From positions 1 to 64,000 of the forward strand of contig JAECUM010096251.1 of the NCBI GenBank assembly GCA_016617855.1: a stretch of 64,000 nt of DNA, in the 5' to 3' direction. Made by a program: the position numbers and the translations under genes. Of the stretch, positions 36,568-46,321 are shown piece after piece. Within the stretch, counting starts at the first letter, position 1. Each line of letters starts with the position of its first letter. This DNA is from Megalonaias nervosa (lineage: Eukaryota; Mollusca; Bivalvia; Unionida; Unionidae). The notes under the pieces were generated by a model, which worked only from the letters and a program-made list of their open reading frames with translations, did not search any database and had not been told where the DNA came from.

Positions 36568-37618
36568 ATGATTGGAGAACCACACTCAGCTAGATTAGCT
36601 CGAGAGCGACTACAGGCAATCAAAACATATTTACCCATCCGTGATTTAGTCAAACAACAACTACAAGGTCGTCAGGAATCTCAAGTTGAATTTGCAGAAG
36701 GTGCAGAACAATTATTTAAACCGATTGTCGAACCAACAAGGAAAATCGTTACAGCAACTGAGGCAACACAAAGAGCTCTTGAAACATTACCTGTTGATAT
36801 TGCTGGTCAAATTCAAGCAGCTCAACCACCACCACAACCACAACCTAAACCACCAAGAACCAGAGTTAAGATAATGGATAAATTTACACCTGAAGGTATC
36901 GCTGCTATCAAGGACCCAAATCAATTATTTAATATTGCCGCGTATGGATTTTATGAAAAAAAAAATATGTAAAACCAGAATATGTTAAATCATTAAGCTC
37001 TGCCAGTTGGATTAGGGATGTATATCGCATCTATACTGGTATTCCAGAAATTAGATCTAATGAAGATAGTATTAATTATAATGAATTTGATGATGCTGTA
37101 CATGAATATATAGAAGAAAGAGCTAAACAGTTTAAAATACAGAAATCAGTAAAAACACTTTGAGAACAATTTCCACAAGTTCCACAATTACTACCACCAC
37201 AACGATCACCACAACGCTCACCACAACAATTACAATTTGAATCACCATGATCACCACAACAACAACTAATGGAACAAATAAAACAAAAAAACTAGAACAT
37301 GATAAACATTTAGAAGAAATGATAAAACAATTGCAATCACCACGACGACCAGTTAGAACAACAGAGGAAGAAGATCAAGATCTTGGTGCAACTGGAAGTG
37401 GTTTAGGAAGTGGTCTTATTACTTGTCCCAATAACGTCCTTGCTGATGTTGATCGACTAGAAATTCTCATTGGAGGAAAACGAGCTGGCAATAATTCCCC
37501 AGAAATCATTAATGAAGCAGCCGATATTTGTAAACGATTATTTACAGGTGATGTTATGGATATTAATGTATATCGGTCCCTCATTAATGAAATCGCCGAT
37601 GATTATTACAGCGACTGA
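36568..37618 (+). pseudogene. Copy B: low-complexity Pro/Gln-rich protein, broken
   Basis: Starts ATG at 36568 after 'actataaata'. The first 134 codons carry a helical part and a Pro/Gln stretch (AAQPPPQPQPKPPRTR). The frame is lost at a run of ten A near 36958. In another frame the protein resumes (VKPEYVKSLSSASWIRDVYR), then meets TGA codons near 37162 and 37248. The C-terminal 123 codons are open in a third frame (37247-37618), with GSGLITCPNNVLADVDRLE and a helical tail ending DDYYSD. I know this type only as an unnamed family found next to capsid genes in such elements. No function is assigned. It shows at least two frameshifts and two stops. Confidence 0.55.
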
Positions 37619-37630
37619 GTGTGTAATTAG

Positions 37631-38116
37631 ATGCAATTAGTGATAAAATCGGTTAATAATAATATGATCGTACACACTTATAGACCAACCATGGTCAGGG
37701 TAATAAATTCACGATTACCAATATACAAAACGACCTACGGAGATGGACTAGGTGATGTTGTTCAGGGTCTATTTGGAAGGATAGCCCCGAACGCAATACC
37801 GCTTGCAAAGCAATTAGGAATGAAAGCTATTGATATTGTTCGTGAAAAAGCTATCGGCGATGTTGGTGATGTTGCTAGCAAAGCGTTTTCATCGATCAAG
37901 GATAGACTAGCGCGATTAATACGACGAAAACCTCAACCAGTAAAATTACCCAGCACTGAAGTGATGCCCGCAAATGTCAGTAAAATAATAAATCAAGCTG
38001 CTAATCAAAAACTAGCGGAGTTGACTACCAACACTAATGTTGGTTTAGAAAAAGAAAAAAATATAACCGCTAGTTTGATAGTAGGAAGCGGTCTTCGTGT
38101 TAAACGAAGAAGATAA
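37631..38116 (+). CDS. Copy B: pX-like basic minor capsid protein
   Basis: 161 codons, intact, start ATG at 37631; a second ATG at 37664 is possible. A central Gly-rich start (YGDGLGDVVQGLFGR) leads into an amphipathic stretch (AIPLAKQLGMKAIDIVRE). A basic segment (LARLIRRKPQPVK) and a C-terminus ending LIVGSGLRVKRRR follow. Short, basic, Gly-rich proteins of this type lie just upstream of the major capsid gene in adintovirus and Polinton-like elements and are compared with adenovirus core protein X. The IVGSG stretch fits the adenain cleavage consensus [MIL]xGx|G. The gene ends 9 bp before the capsid ATG. Role in the virion is inferred from family and position. Confidence 0.55.
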   Translation: MQLVIKSVNNNMIVHTYRPTMVRVINSRLPIYKTTYGDGLGDVVQGLFGRIAPNAIPLAKQLGMKAIDIVREKAIGDVGDVASKAFSSIKDRLARLIRRKPQPVKLPSTEVMPANVSKIINQAANQKLAELTTNTNVGLEKEKNITASLIVGSGLRVKRRR

Positions 38117-38125
38117 TAATAAATA

Positions 38126-39345
38126 ATGTTCAAGCGTATATCTGATCCCGCGTTTGACATGGATGTGCCTGTTTTAAAAGATGAATCTGTGCGCGATTAT
38201 CAATATTATTCTTATGACGCACGTGCACCTGACGAGCATGGAAGAATTGAGATACAAGTTCAGGATACGAGCAGATATTTCTTACCCGCTGAAGCGTTTA
38301 TCGAAGTAGAGGGTGAGATTATAAAAACAGATAATACCGAATACAACGCTGATGTTAGGGTTGGTTTTGTTGATAATGGCATCATGGCCTTATTTAAAAG
38401 CGCAGCATATGTCATTGATTCACGAGAGATTGAGATCTGTCATGAAAATGTTGACGTTGCCACGACGATACTTGGTCTTGCGCGATATAGTGATGATTAT
38501 TTAAGATCAGCTGGTCCATCAATGATGTTTGTAAAGGATACCTCTGACCACCCTGACAACAGACAATATGATATACGACGACCAAGAAACTTAGCCGGCA
38601 CCGCTGATGCTGATGTAAATCCGGTGGTTCATGGTGCTAATCCAGAATTTAACTTAGGATTTACAGCACGTCGATCAATGTTACAAGGAAATAGAAGAGC
38701 GTTTTCATGTGCAATTCCATTATCACATATCTTTGGATTTTGTAGAAATGTTAGAAAAGTCATTTTCGGAGCCAAACATACAGTTGTACTCGTACGAAAA
38801 GCTGATGACAATGATGCGATATGGCGACCTATTGGTGATGCTGGTAAAGTAATTCTGACAAAACTTTCTCTGTGGATGCCAGTAATGATTCCAACAATAC
38901 CTGAAGAAGAACGTCTTCTTTCTTTTATGAGCCAAGGTGGTAAATCAATGTTATCATGGTTGACAATGACCACAGATTCTATCCAGAGTAACATTAATGG
39001 TTTATTTACTTGGCAAATAGCATCACAACAGGGTGTTTCTGCACCGCGACATATATTTATTGCATTACAAGATGCTGCACGAGTAAACTCACAAAATCGA
39101 AGCATAATGATATTTGATCAACACGGTGTTTCTGAGATTTCTTTAAGGATAAACGGACATCAAGAACCATCCGAGGATATTTTGTTAAATTGAGTTAAAT
39201 CATGTAGCACGTGTATATCATCGATTAATAACATTCATGGGACGTGATCAGAATATCGATTCTGGTTTACAAATATCACAGTTAGATTTTACAACATTAT
39301 ATCCGATTTATTACTTTTCGCTGGAACATTTAGATTTAACCAGAC
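38126..39345 (+). pseudogene. Copy B: double-jelly-roll major capsid protein, 5' part
   Basis: An intact frame from ATG 38126 to TGA 39191-39193 (355 codons) starts MFKRISDPAFDMDVPVL. It carries a GFVDNGIMALFKSAAYVIDS block, an ILGLARYSDDYLRSAGPSM block and HIFIALQDAAR near the C-terminal end. These features resemble double-jelly-roll capsid proteins of Polinton/adintovirus-type elements, which build the icosahedral shell. A frame change near 39190-39200 puts the next ~48 codons (to 39345) in another frame. The gene is then cut by a retrotransposon array at 39346. The last ~43 codons are at 57169-57299. The AATAATG start context is shared with other genes of the cluster. Confidence 0.75.
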
Positions 39346-40293
39346 TGTTACGACCCTGTAATTAAATTATATGTGTGTTAAATTTAAATTCTTCTAATTC
39401 TTTGTTTCATTTTTATTTCATTTTTACATCATTAAATGTAGTTATTATTATTATGATGATTATGTTTGCATGGGTCTAATATTATGTTAGAAACATCGTA
39501 TTTATTTAAAACGTAAATGTGACTCGTGTAAGCACTATTTTTGCATGACGGTTTTTCGTATCAAGTAAACAGTGAGAAAGAGCTATGTAAATGATTGGCT
39601 GTGACCACGTTATTACTTGTTTACGCTTTTGTAATGTCCAGATGGATTGCGAAATCACACGTGTGCTTCATGCGTGTGTACATGTAATGACGCATTAGCT
39701 TGTTTTAAATGCTCAGTTACCTGTAAGAAATGTTTGGTCGTAGTCGTAGTCAGTCGTAGTTCAGAGTCACATCATAACATCTTACAGAGTTTATAATACC
39801 TTAAGAAAGGTATTTCTGTGCTGGAAAGAGTTGCGCATTCGTACGAGGATCAACATGTGAATTGTTAGTGGTGGTAGCTGTACTTTATCTACTTTCTAAA
39901 TAAGTATTTTCCCTGGAGAACAACACTACTGACTTTGGACAAAGACATTTGATGAAATTACTTCTAAATCGGAACAGAACAATACAAATTGTGCTTTACA
40001 GTGAAAATTCTGGACATTCTGTGTTAGCCTTCGTCTGACGTCATCATCCGCCATCTTGGAACGGAGCTGAGATTCAGACTGTGTCAATTTAGAACTGTTT
40101 ATTCACAAGACTTATGTGTTTTCACAAATTTAGAACATATTTTTTGGATCTTCTCCGTAAATCGTAAGTCTTACTTCATATACTTACCTTTTCACCGTGT
40201 TTTCTAGGGAAATAAATTGTTTTTGTTAAAATTCACAAAGCTTGTTGTAGTCACTCTTTCTTTGTGTTACTTTGAACGAGCCGATATGTAACA
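39346..40293 (+). repeat. LTR 1 (outer left), 948 bp
   Basis: Starts TGTTACGACCCTGTAATTAA and ends GATATGTAACA. Variants seen only in this copy include 'aattaaattata' near the start, 'gtaaatgtg', 'cactattttt' and 'ctgactttgg'. It shares 'cgtatttattt' with LTR 4 but not with the inner LTRs. Confidence 0.93.
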
Positions 40294-40302
40294 TAAAGAA
40301 AT

Positions 40303-40320
40303 TGGGGGCTCGTCCGGGAT
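40303..40320 (+). promoter_or_regulatory. Primer-binding site, tRNA-Pro type (unit 1)
   Basis: TGGGGGCTCGTCCGGGAT is the 18-base complement of the 3' end of tRNA-Pro, the same PBS used by murine leukaemia virus. It lies 9 bp after the LTR end. Identical sites are at 45935-45952 (unit 2) and 51543-51560 (unit 3). Confidence 0.85.
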
Positions 40321-40433
40321 GGATTTATGAAATTGGCTGATTTATGAAATTGCCTAAATTGAAATTTAAATTCCCCTAGTTCAAATCCCATTTTATTTGA
40401 AATCTTAGTGAAAACAACAGGCTTTCTTTAAGA

Positions 40434-40685
40434 ATGTCAAAAGTGGAGAGTTTTCTTTCTAGTCCAACTCAAGAACAGTTGGATAGTCTGAAGAAGGATG
40501 AGTTGTTTGAACTTGCCAGAAAGTACGATCTTTCTGAAGCAAAAGCTTCCTTGACAAAGCAAGAAATCAAAAAAATTTTAATTCAGTATTTGGTAGGACA
40601 GAATGTTTTTTACCAAAGTGTTTTGGCATCTGTCAGTAAGTCCGTGACAGACTCTGACAGTAAGAAAATAGAACTAAAAATATAA
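40434..40685 (+). pseudogene. Unit 1: gag N-terminus (SAP-like segment)
   Basis: 83 codons from MSKVESFLSSPTQEQL with a helical SAP-like segment (LKKDELFELARKYDL, then KQEIKKILIQYLV). A stop after KKIELKI separates it from the main gag frame, which begins at 40690 in another frame. The same break occurs in all three units. In units 2 and 3 residue ELFEL reads ELLEL. Confidence 0.6.
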
Positions 40686-40689
40686 CAAA

Positions 40690-41721
40690 ATGGAAATAGA
40701 GTTAAGGAAGCTCGAGCTTCAGAATCAGAATGAACAAATGAAATTACAATTTGAAGAAAGGGAAAAAGAAAGGCAAATAGAATTACAAAAGGAACAAATA
40801 CAAATAGAAGAAAGGGAAAAAGAAAGACAAATAGAAGAAAGGGAAAAACAAAGACAAATAGAAGAAAGGGAAAAAGAAAGGCAAATGGAATTACAAAAGG
40901 AACAAATGCAATTTGAAGAAACGGAAAGAGAGAGACAGATGCAAATGAAAATGAAAGAATTGGATTTGGCAAGTGACAGGCACGATTCCACTTCCCATGC
41001 AAATTCAAATTTTAACATTTTAGGAAATATCAAGTTAGTTCCCACTTTTAGTGAAAAGGAAGTAGACAAATATTTTATTCTTTTTGAAAAAGTTGCTGAG
41101 AATTCAAAATGGCCAAGAGAGTATTGGACTCAATTATTGCACAGTGTACTTTGTGGCAAGGCCAGAGATATCTATATATCTCTGTCAGTACAACAAAGTT
41201 CTGATTACGATTTGGTTAAGGAATGCATCTTGAAGGGTTATGCATTAGTCCCTGAGGCTTATCGGCAAAAGTTCAGAAACTATAGGAAAGATGCTAGACA
41301 AACTTATGTCGAATTTGCTAGAGAAAAAGAACAGTTATTCAAAAGATGGTGCTTAGCCAAGAAAATCGAACCTGAATTTGAAAGTCTTGAACAATTAATA
41401 TTGCTTGAAGAGTTCAAGAACTGTGTCTATAGTGACATTAAGAATCATCTCGAAGAGCATAAGTTTGAAACCTTGGAAAAAGCTGCTATTGCTGCTGATG
41501 AGTATTCCTTAACTCATAAAGTTCCTGCGGTAAGCAAATCTTTCACTCAGCAGTCTACTGACAGAAAGGTGTTTCAACCAAATACGACTCTCAGTAGAAC
41601 TCAATCTGGCACAAATTCTAACAATCAAGCCTCTGAGAGACTTGATTCAAAATCCTTGTCTATTCCTACGTGTACCTATTGTAAGAAAAAGGACACGTCA
41701 TTTCTGATTGCTTCAAATTGA
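40690..41721 (+). pseudogene. Unit 1: gag, frameshifted at the zinc knuckle
   Basis: 343 codons. First comes a charged coiled coil of repeated REKERQIEE-type units. It is followed by a retroviral capsid domain of SCAN type (YRQKFRNYRKDARQTYVEFA and SLEQLILLEEFKNCV). The SCAN domain of vertebrate zinc-finger proteins is thought to derive from Gmr1-like gag. One A is missing near 41690 compared with units 2 and 3. The frame leaves the CCHC zinc knuckle after CTYCKKK and stops. Unit 1 is therefore the only one without a continuous gag-protease frame. Confidence 0.8.
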
Positions 41722-42275
41722 AATATAGGCATCAGAATCAAGATAGACCTATCCCAAATGCTCTTATTGCTAAGAGGTCAAGGTCACGGTCATGTATTGA
41801 AAACAATACATTTGTTGGGTTTGAAAAACCTCAGTCTGATTGTGTCATGGAGAATTTTGAACCATTCATGTCGAAGGGTTCTATATCACTCTTGGTTGAT
41901 TTGGCCAATTCTATCCCTATTAAAATTTTGAGGGATACAGGCGCTTCTCAGAGTCTTTTAGTTTCAGGTATTTTGCCTTCTTCTGAGAAGACCTGTTCTA
42001 ATGAGAGTGTTCTCATTCAGGGAGTAGAGTGCGGCTTTATTAGTGTTCCTCTCCATTCTGTTAATTTGTCATCAGACTTAGTTTCAGGACCTGTGACAGT
42101 CGGTGTAGTGTCTACTTTACCCGTTGAGGGCATTCATTTGTTGCTAGGTAATGACTTAGCTGGAGACAAGGTTGTGGTTAATCCACTTGTAACTGACAAG
42201 CCTTCTTTGGATCAGAAAGTTGATCCTATTGAAAAAGAAATCCCTGATTTATTCCCAGCTTGTGCAGTTACCTGA
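41718..42275 (+). pseudogene. Unit 1: protease frame, detached from gag
   Basis: 185 codons in the frame that in units 2 and 3 is continuous with gag. It contains the aspartic protease motif LRDTGASQSLL and the flap and C-terminal region ending LLGNDLAGDKVVV. In this unit the frame has lost its upstream gag connection, so expression would need frameshifting. It ends in an in-frame TGA three bases before the integrase frame. Confidence 0.75.
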
Positions 42276-42278
42276 GCT

Positions 42279-43292
42279 ATGGCAAAGAAAGCTCTTGAGA
42301 ATGATTTTGACAAGGAATGCATTCTTTTAGCTGACACGTGTATTGGGCAGGCTTTTGATGAGGTCACTTTCACTTCTAATTTGGATCAGTCAAAAGGTAT
42401 TGATCATAGTGATCCTCTTTTGAATACTCATTCTCTTTTATCTGATCAGGGTGGTAAACGACAATCACTTGTCGTCGAACAGGAGAAGGATCCTGAGATC
42501 TCCTGTTTGCTTCAGCGGGCCGTTAGTGAAAAAGAAGCAACTGAAGTACCTGTCTGTTACTTCATTAAAAATGGAGTTCTTATGAGAAAATGGAGACCTC
42601 TCGAAGTACCTGCTAGTGACGAATGGTCAGTAAAATATCAGATTGTGGTTCCGAAACCTTACAGACAGGAAATACTTAGTTTGGCCCATGAAACTCCTAT
42701 GGCTGGTCATTTAGGGATAAATAAAATGTATCACAAGATGTTGACTCACTTCTATTGGCCAAAAATCAAAAGTGATGTGTGCAAGTTTTGTAGGTCTTGT
42801 CATACTTGTCAAATGGTAGGAAAACCAAATCAAAAGATACCTAAAGCTCATCTGCAACCAATTCCTGCATTTGACGAACCATTCAGTAGAACTATGGGAG
42901 ATTGTGTTAGTCCCTTACCAAAGACCAAGTCAGGTAACCAAAATTTGTTGACCATCAAGTGTGCGTCAACAAGTTTTTCAGAGGTAATTCCTTTGAGAAA
43001 TTTTGCTCAATTTGGTCTTCTCAAATTTGTTCAATCTGGTCAAAGGTCAGATTTTAAGTCTGGAGTGTTCCAGCTTGTTAAACTTGAATTTGGCATTCTG
43101 CAGTGCAAGCCAAAAGTGAAACTATGGTTTCACCAAACTTTACTAGAGAGAATTTTTGAGTCCTGTAATAAAGTCCATTCTCTCTTGCTCATTCTACAGA
43201 ATTTTCTTCAAGTAAGATTTTATGGCCCTTACAAAGTAAAGAAGAAAATGAATGAGTTAAATTATAATAGCACTCAAGTCTCAGTAAATTAA
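42279..43292 (+). pseudogene. Unit 1: integrase, degenerate core
   Basis: 337 codons, in the same frame as the protease and separated from it only by TGA. The H2C2 zinc-binding domain is intact (HETPMAGHLGINKMYH, CRSCHTCQ). The core begins well (MGDCVSPLPKTKSGNQNLL), but the second catalytic Asp region reads VQSGQRSDF, with Gly where Asp is expected. The segment holding the catalytic Glu is missing or scrambled. The C-terminus ends FYGPYKVKKK without a recognisable end. It should not be catalytically active. All three units share these changes. Confidence 0.8.
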
Positions 43293-44182
43293 TGGAGTAC
43301 TATTATGTTACAAGAAATAGCCAGGTAAATCATGCAATTAATTTAGTTGTACCTGTCCCACCAGCTGAGGATTTGAATGAAGGAATTCAATTGGATTCTA
43401 CTAATCTTGAAACAACCAATCTTCGGAATTCGAAAGTTATGGAAAATCTAGACCAGAAACTTTCTCATTTACAAAATCAAGAAAAAAGTGAACTTAAACA
43501 ATTATTGTTTGAATATGAGCACTTGTTTCCAGACGTGCCTACAAGGACAAACAAATTTTTTCACGACGTTGAAATAGTAGGTTCGAAACCCATGAAACAA
43601 CCCCCATACAGGATGAATCCTTTTAAACAGGAATACATGAAAAAAGAGATTCATTATTTACTGGAAAATGATTTTATAGAGCCCAGTAAGAGTGATTGGA
43701 GTTCACCGTGCATTCTTGTTCAAAAAACCGGATAAAACTTTCCGAATGTGTACGGATTATAGAAAGGTGAACAGTGTGACTAAAACAGACTCATTCCCAT
43801 TGCCAAGAGTCGACGAATGTATCGACAAAATATGAAATGCCAAATACGTCACTAAATTCGACCTTCTGAAGGGTTTTTGGCAAATTCCACTAACGGAAAG
43901 AGCAAAAGAAATTTCGGCATTTGTGACTCCAGATGGACTCTACCAGTATAAAGTAATGCCATTTGGGATGAAGGGTTCTCCAAGTACTTTTCAAGGCCTT
44001 ATGAATATGATTACTTCTGGTCTAGACAATTGTGATGCCTATATTGATGTCATCATCTACAACAACACCTGGAAAGAACATCTAGCCACGATTCGGAAGT
44101 TCTTCGACACACTCACGGATGCAAATTTGACTATTTATCTAAACGTGAGTTCTGCCGTGAGTGTGTTACTTTTCTAGGACAT
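43292..44182 (+). pseudogene. Unit 1: reverse transcriptase, broken
   Basis: Starts as a 147-codon frame overlapping the integrase stop by one base. It contains the leader HLFPDVPTRTNKFFHDVE and the RT start PPYRMNPFKQEYMKKEI. A frame change near 43733 leads to MCTDYRKVNSVTKTDSFPLP, then an in-frame TGA (near 43833). The palm follows: FDLLKGFWQIPLT, PFGMKGSPSTFQ, then AYIDVIIYNNTW. The catalytic YxDD box has lost one of its two Asp residues by a codon deletion. A second frame change occurs near 44140. The RT is inactive by these criteria, identically in all units. Confidence 0.8.
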
Positions 44183-44185
44183 ATT

Positions 44186-44835
44186 GTGGGACATGGTCAA
44201 ATTAAACCTATAGATGCTAAGGTCAAGGCTATTTCTGAATTTCCTGTGCCTGTCAGTAAAAAACAGCCGATGCGATTTTTGGGTATGGCTGGGTACTATC
44301 GCAAATTTTGTTCTAATTTTTCTGATATTGTTGAACCTCTGACAGACTTGTTGAGAAAGGAAAGCAAGTTTCTTTGGACTGGAAAATGTCAAGAGGCTTT
44401 CGATAGATTAAAGGCCATACTTGAACGTGCACCAGTTTTAACAGCTCCAGATTTCAGTCAACCGTTCAAACTATCTGTGGATGCAAGTGATGTTGGGGTT
44501 GGAGCAGTTTTGCTTCAAGATGACAAAAATGGTGTTGAACACCCAGTGTGTTACTTCTCTCAGAAATTAAATAAACACCAAAGAAACTATTCAACAATCG
44601 AGAAGGAATGCTTGGCTTTAATGCTAGCATTACAGCATTTTGAAGTTTATGTTAGCTCGGCTTCTTCTCCGGTTGTTGTGTTTAGTGATCACAACTCCCT
44701 TACTTTCATCAGCAGAATGAAAAAAAAAATCAAAGACTCTTGAGATGGAGTTTATTTTTGCAAGAGTACAATCTTGACATCAAGAACATTAAAGGAAAAG
44801 ATAATTTAATTGCAGATGCACTTTCCCGTGTATAG
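44186..44835 (+). pseudogene. Unit 1: RT connection and RNase H, frameshifted end
   Basis: 185 open codons: connection (FLGMAGYYRKFCSNFSDIVE) and RNase H (LSVDASDVGVGAVLLQDD, then YSTIEKECLALMLALQHF and VFSDHNSLTF). A one-base deletion in an A-run near 44722 ends the frame. The final part (LRWSLFLQEYNL to ADALSRV, stop 44833) is in another frame. Units 1 and 2 share this lesion; unit 3 lacks it. Confidence 0.8.
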
Positions 44836-44968
44836 AAATGTCATTTTCATATACACCTTTCTGTAGACTCATAAGAGTTCTTCTTATGTAATTTTATTTT
44901 ACCTCGTGTATAATTTACATCTGGTAAAAAAGAAAGCTTTATTACATAAATCTTTCTTTTTTCTTTAT

Positions 44969-44977
44969 GGGGGAAAG
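44969..44977 (+). promoter_or_regulatory. Polypurine tract (unit 1)
   Basis: GGGGGAAAG directly abuts the next LTR, as expected for the plus-strand primer. Identical tracts lie at 50576-50584 and 56211-56219. Confidence 0.85.
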
Positions 44978-45925
44978 TGTTACGACCCTGTAGTTAAATT
45001 ACATGTGTGTTAAAATTTAAATTCTTCTAATTCTTTGTTTCATTTTTATTTCATTTTTACATCATTAAATGTAGTTATTATTATTATGATGATTATGTTT
45101 GCATGGGTCTAATATTATGTTAGAAACATCGTGTTCATTTAAAACGTAAACGTGACTCGTGTAAGCACGATTTTTGCATGACGGTTTTTCGTATCAAGTA
45201 AACAGTGAGAAAGAGCTATGTAAATGATTGGCTGTGACCACGTTATTACTTGTTTACGCTTTGTAATGTCCAGATGGATTGCGAAATCACACGTGTGCTT
45301 CATGCGTGTGTACATGTAATGACGCATTAGCTTGTTTTAAATGCTCAGTTACCTGTAAGAAATGTTTGGTCGTAGTCGTAGTCAGTCGTAGTTCAGAGTC
45401 ACATCATAACATCTTACAGAGTTTATAATACCTTAAGAAAGGTATTTCTGTGCTGGAAAGAGTTGCGCATTCGTACGAGGATCAACATGTGAATTGTTAG
45501 TGGTGGTAGCTGTACTTTATCTACTTTCTAAATAAGTATTTTCCCTGGAGAACAACACTACTGGCTTTGGACAAAGACATTTGATGAAATTACTTCTAAA
45601 TCGGAACAGAACAATACAAATTGTGCTTTACAGTGAAAATTCTGGACATTCTGTGTTAGCCTTCGTCTGACGTCATCATCCGCCATCTTGGAACGGAGCT
45701 GAGATTCAGACTGTGTCAATTTAGAACTGTTTATTCACAAGACTTATGTGTTTTCACAAATTTAGAACATATTTTTTGGATCTTCTCCGTAAATCGTAAG
45801 TCTTACTTCATATACTTACCTTTTCACCGTGTTTTCTAGGGAAATAAATTGTTTTTGTTAAAATTCACAAAGCTTGTTGTAGTCACTCTTTCTTTGTGTT
45901 ACTTTGAACGAGCCGATATGTAACA
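44978..45925 (+). repeat. LTR 2 (inner), 948 bp
   Basis: Shares 'cgtgttcattt' and most other variants with LTR 3. It has one base fewer in the T-run of 'cgctttgtaatg'. It has 'cacaagactt' like LTR 1, against 'cacaggactt' in LTRs 3 and 4. Confidence 0.93.
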
Positions 45926-46065
45926 TAAAGAAATTGGGGGCTCGTCCGGGATGGATTTATGAAATTGGCTGATTTATGAAATTGCCTAAATTGAAATTTA
46001 AATTCCCCTAGTTCAAATCCCATTTTATTTGAAATCTTAGTGAAAACAACAGGCTTTCTTTAAGA

Positions 46066-46317
46066 ATGTCAAAAGTGGAAAGTTTTCTTTCTAGTCCAAC
46101 TCAAGAACAGTTGGATAGTCTGAAGAAGGATGAGTTGCTTGAACTTGCCAGAAAGTACGATCTTTCTGAAGCAAAAGCTTCCTTGACAAAGCAAGAAATC
46201 AAAAAAATTTTAATTCAGTATTTGGTAGGACAGAATGTTTTTTACCAAAGTGTTTTGGCATCTGTCAGTAAGTCCGTGACAGACTCTGACAGTAAGAAAA
46301 TAGAACTAAAAATATAA
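46066..46317 (+). pseudogene. Unit 2: gag N-terminus (SAP-like segment)
   Basis: Same 83 codons as in unit 1 with ELLEL in place of ELFEL. The same stop separates it from the main gag frame. Confidence 0.6.
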
Positions 46318-46321
46318 CAAA

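Noticed and set aside
38629..39105. 158-codon minus frame inside the capsid gene
   Set aside because: Shadow of the well-supported capsid frame on the + strand.
40610..41069. Long minus-strand frames opposite gag (also at 46242-46674 and 51850-52309)
   Set aside because: They are shadows of the purine-rich coiled-coil repeat on the other strand, repeated identically in each unit.
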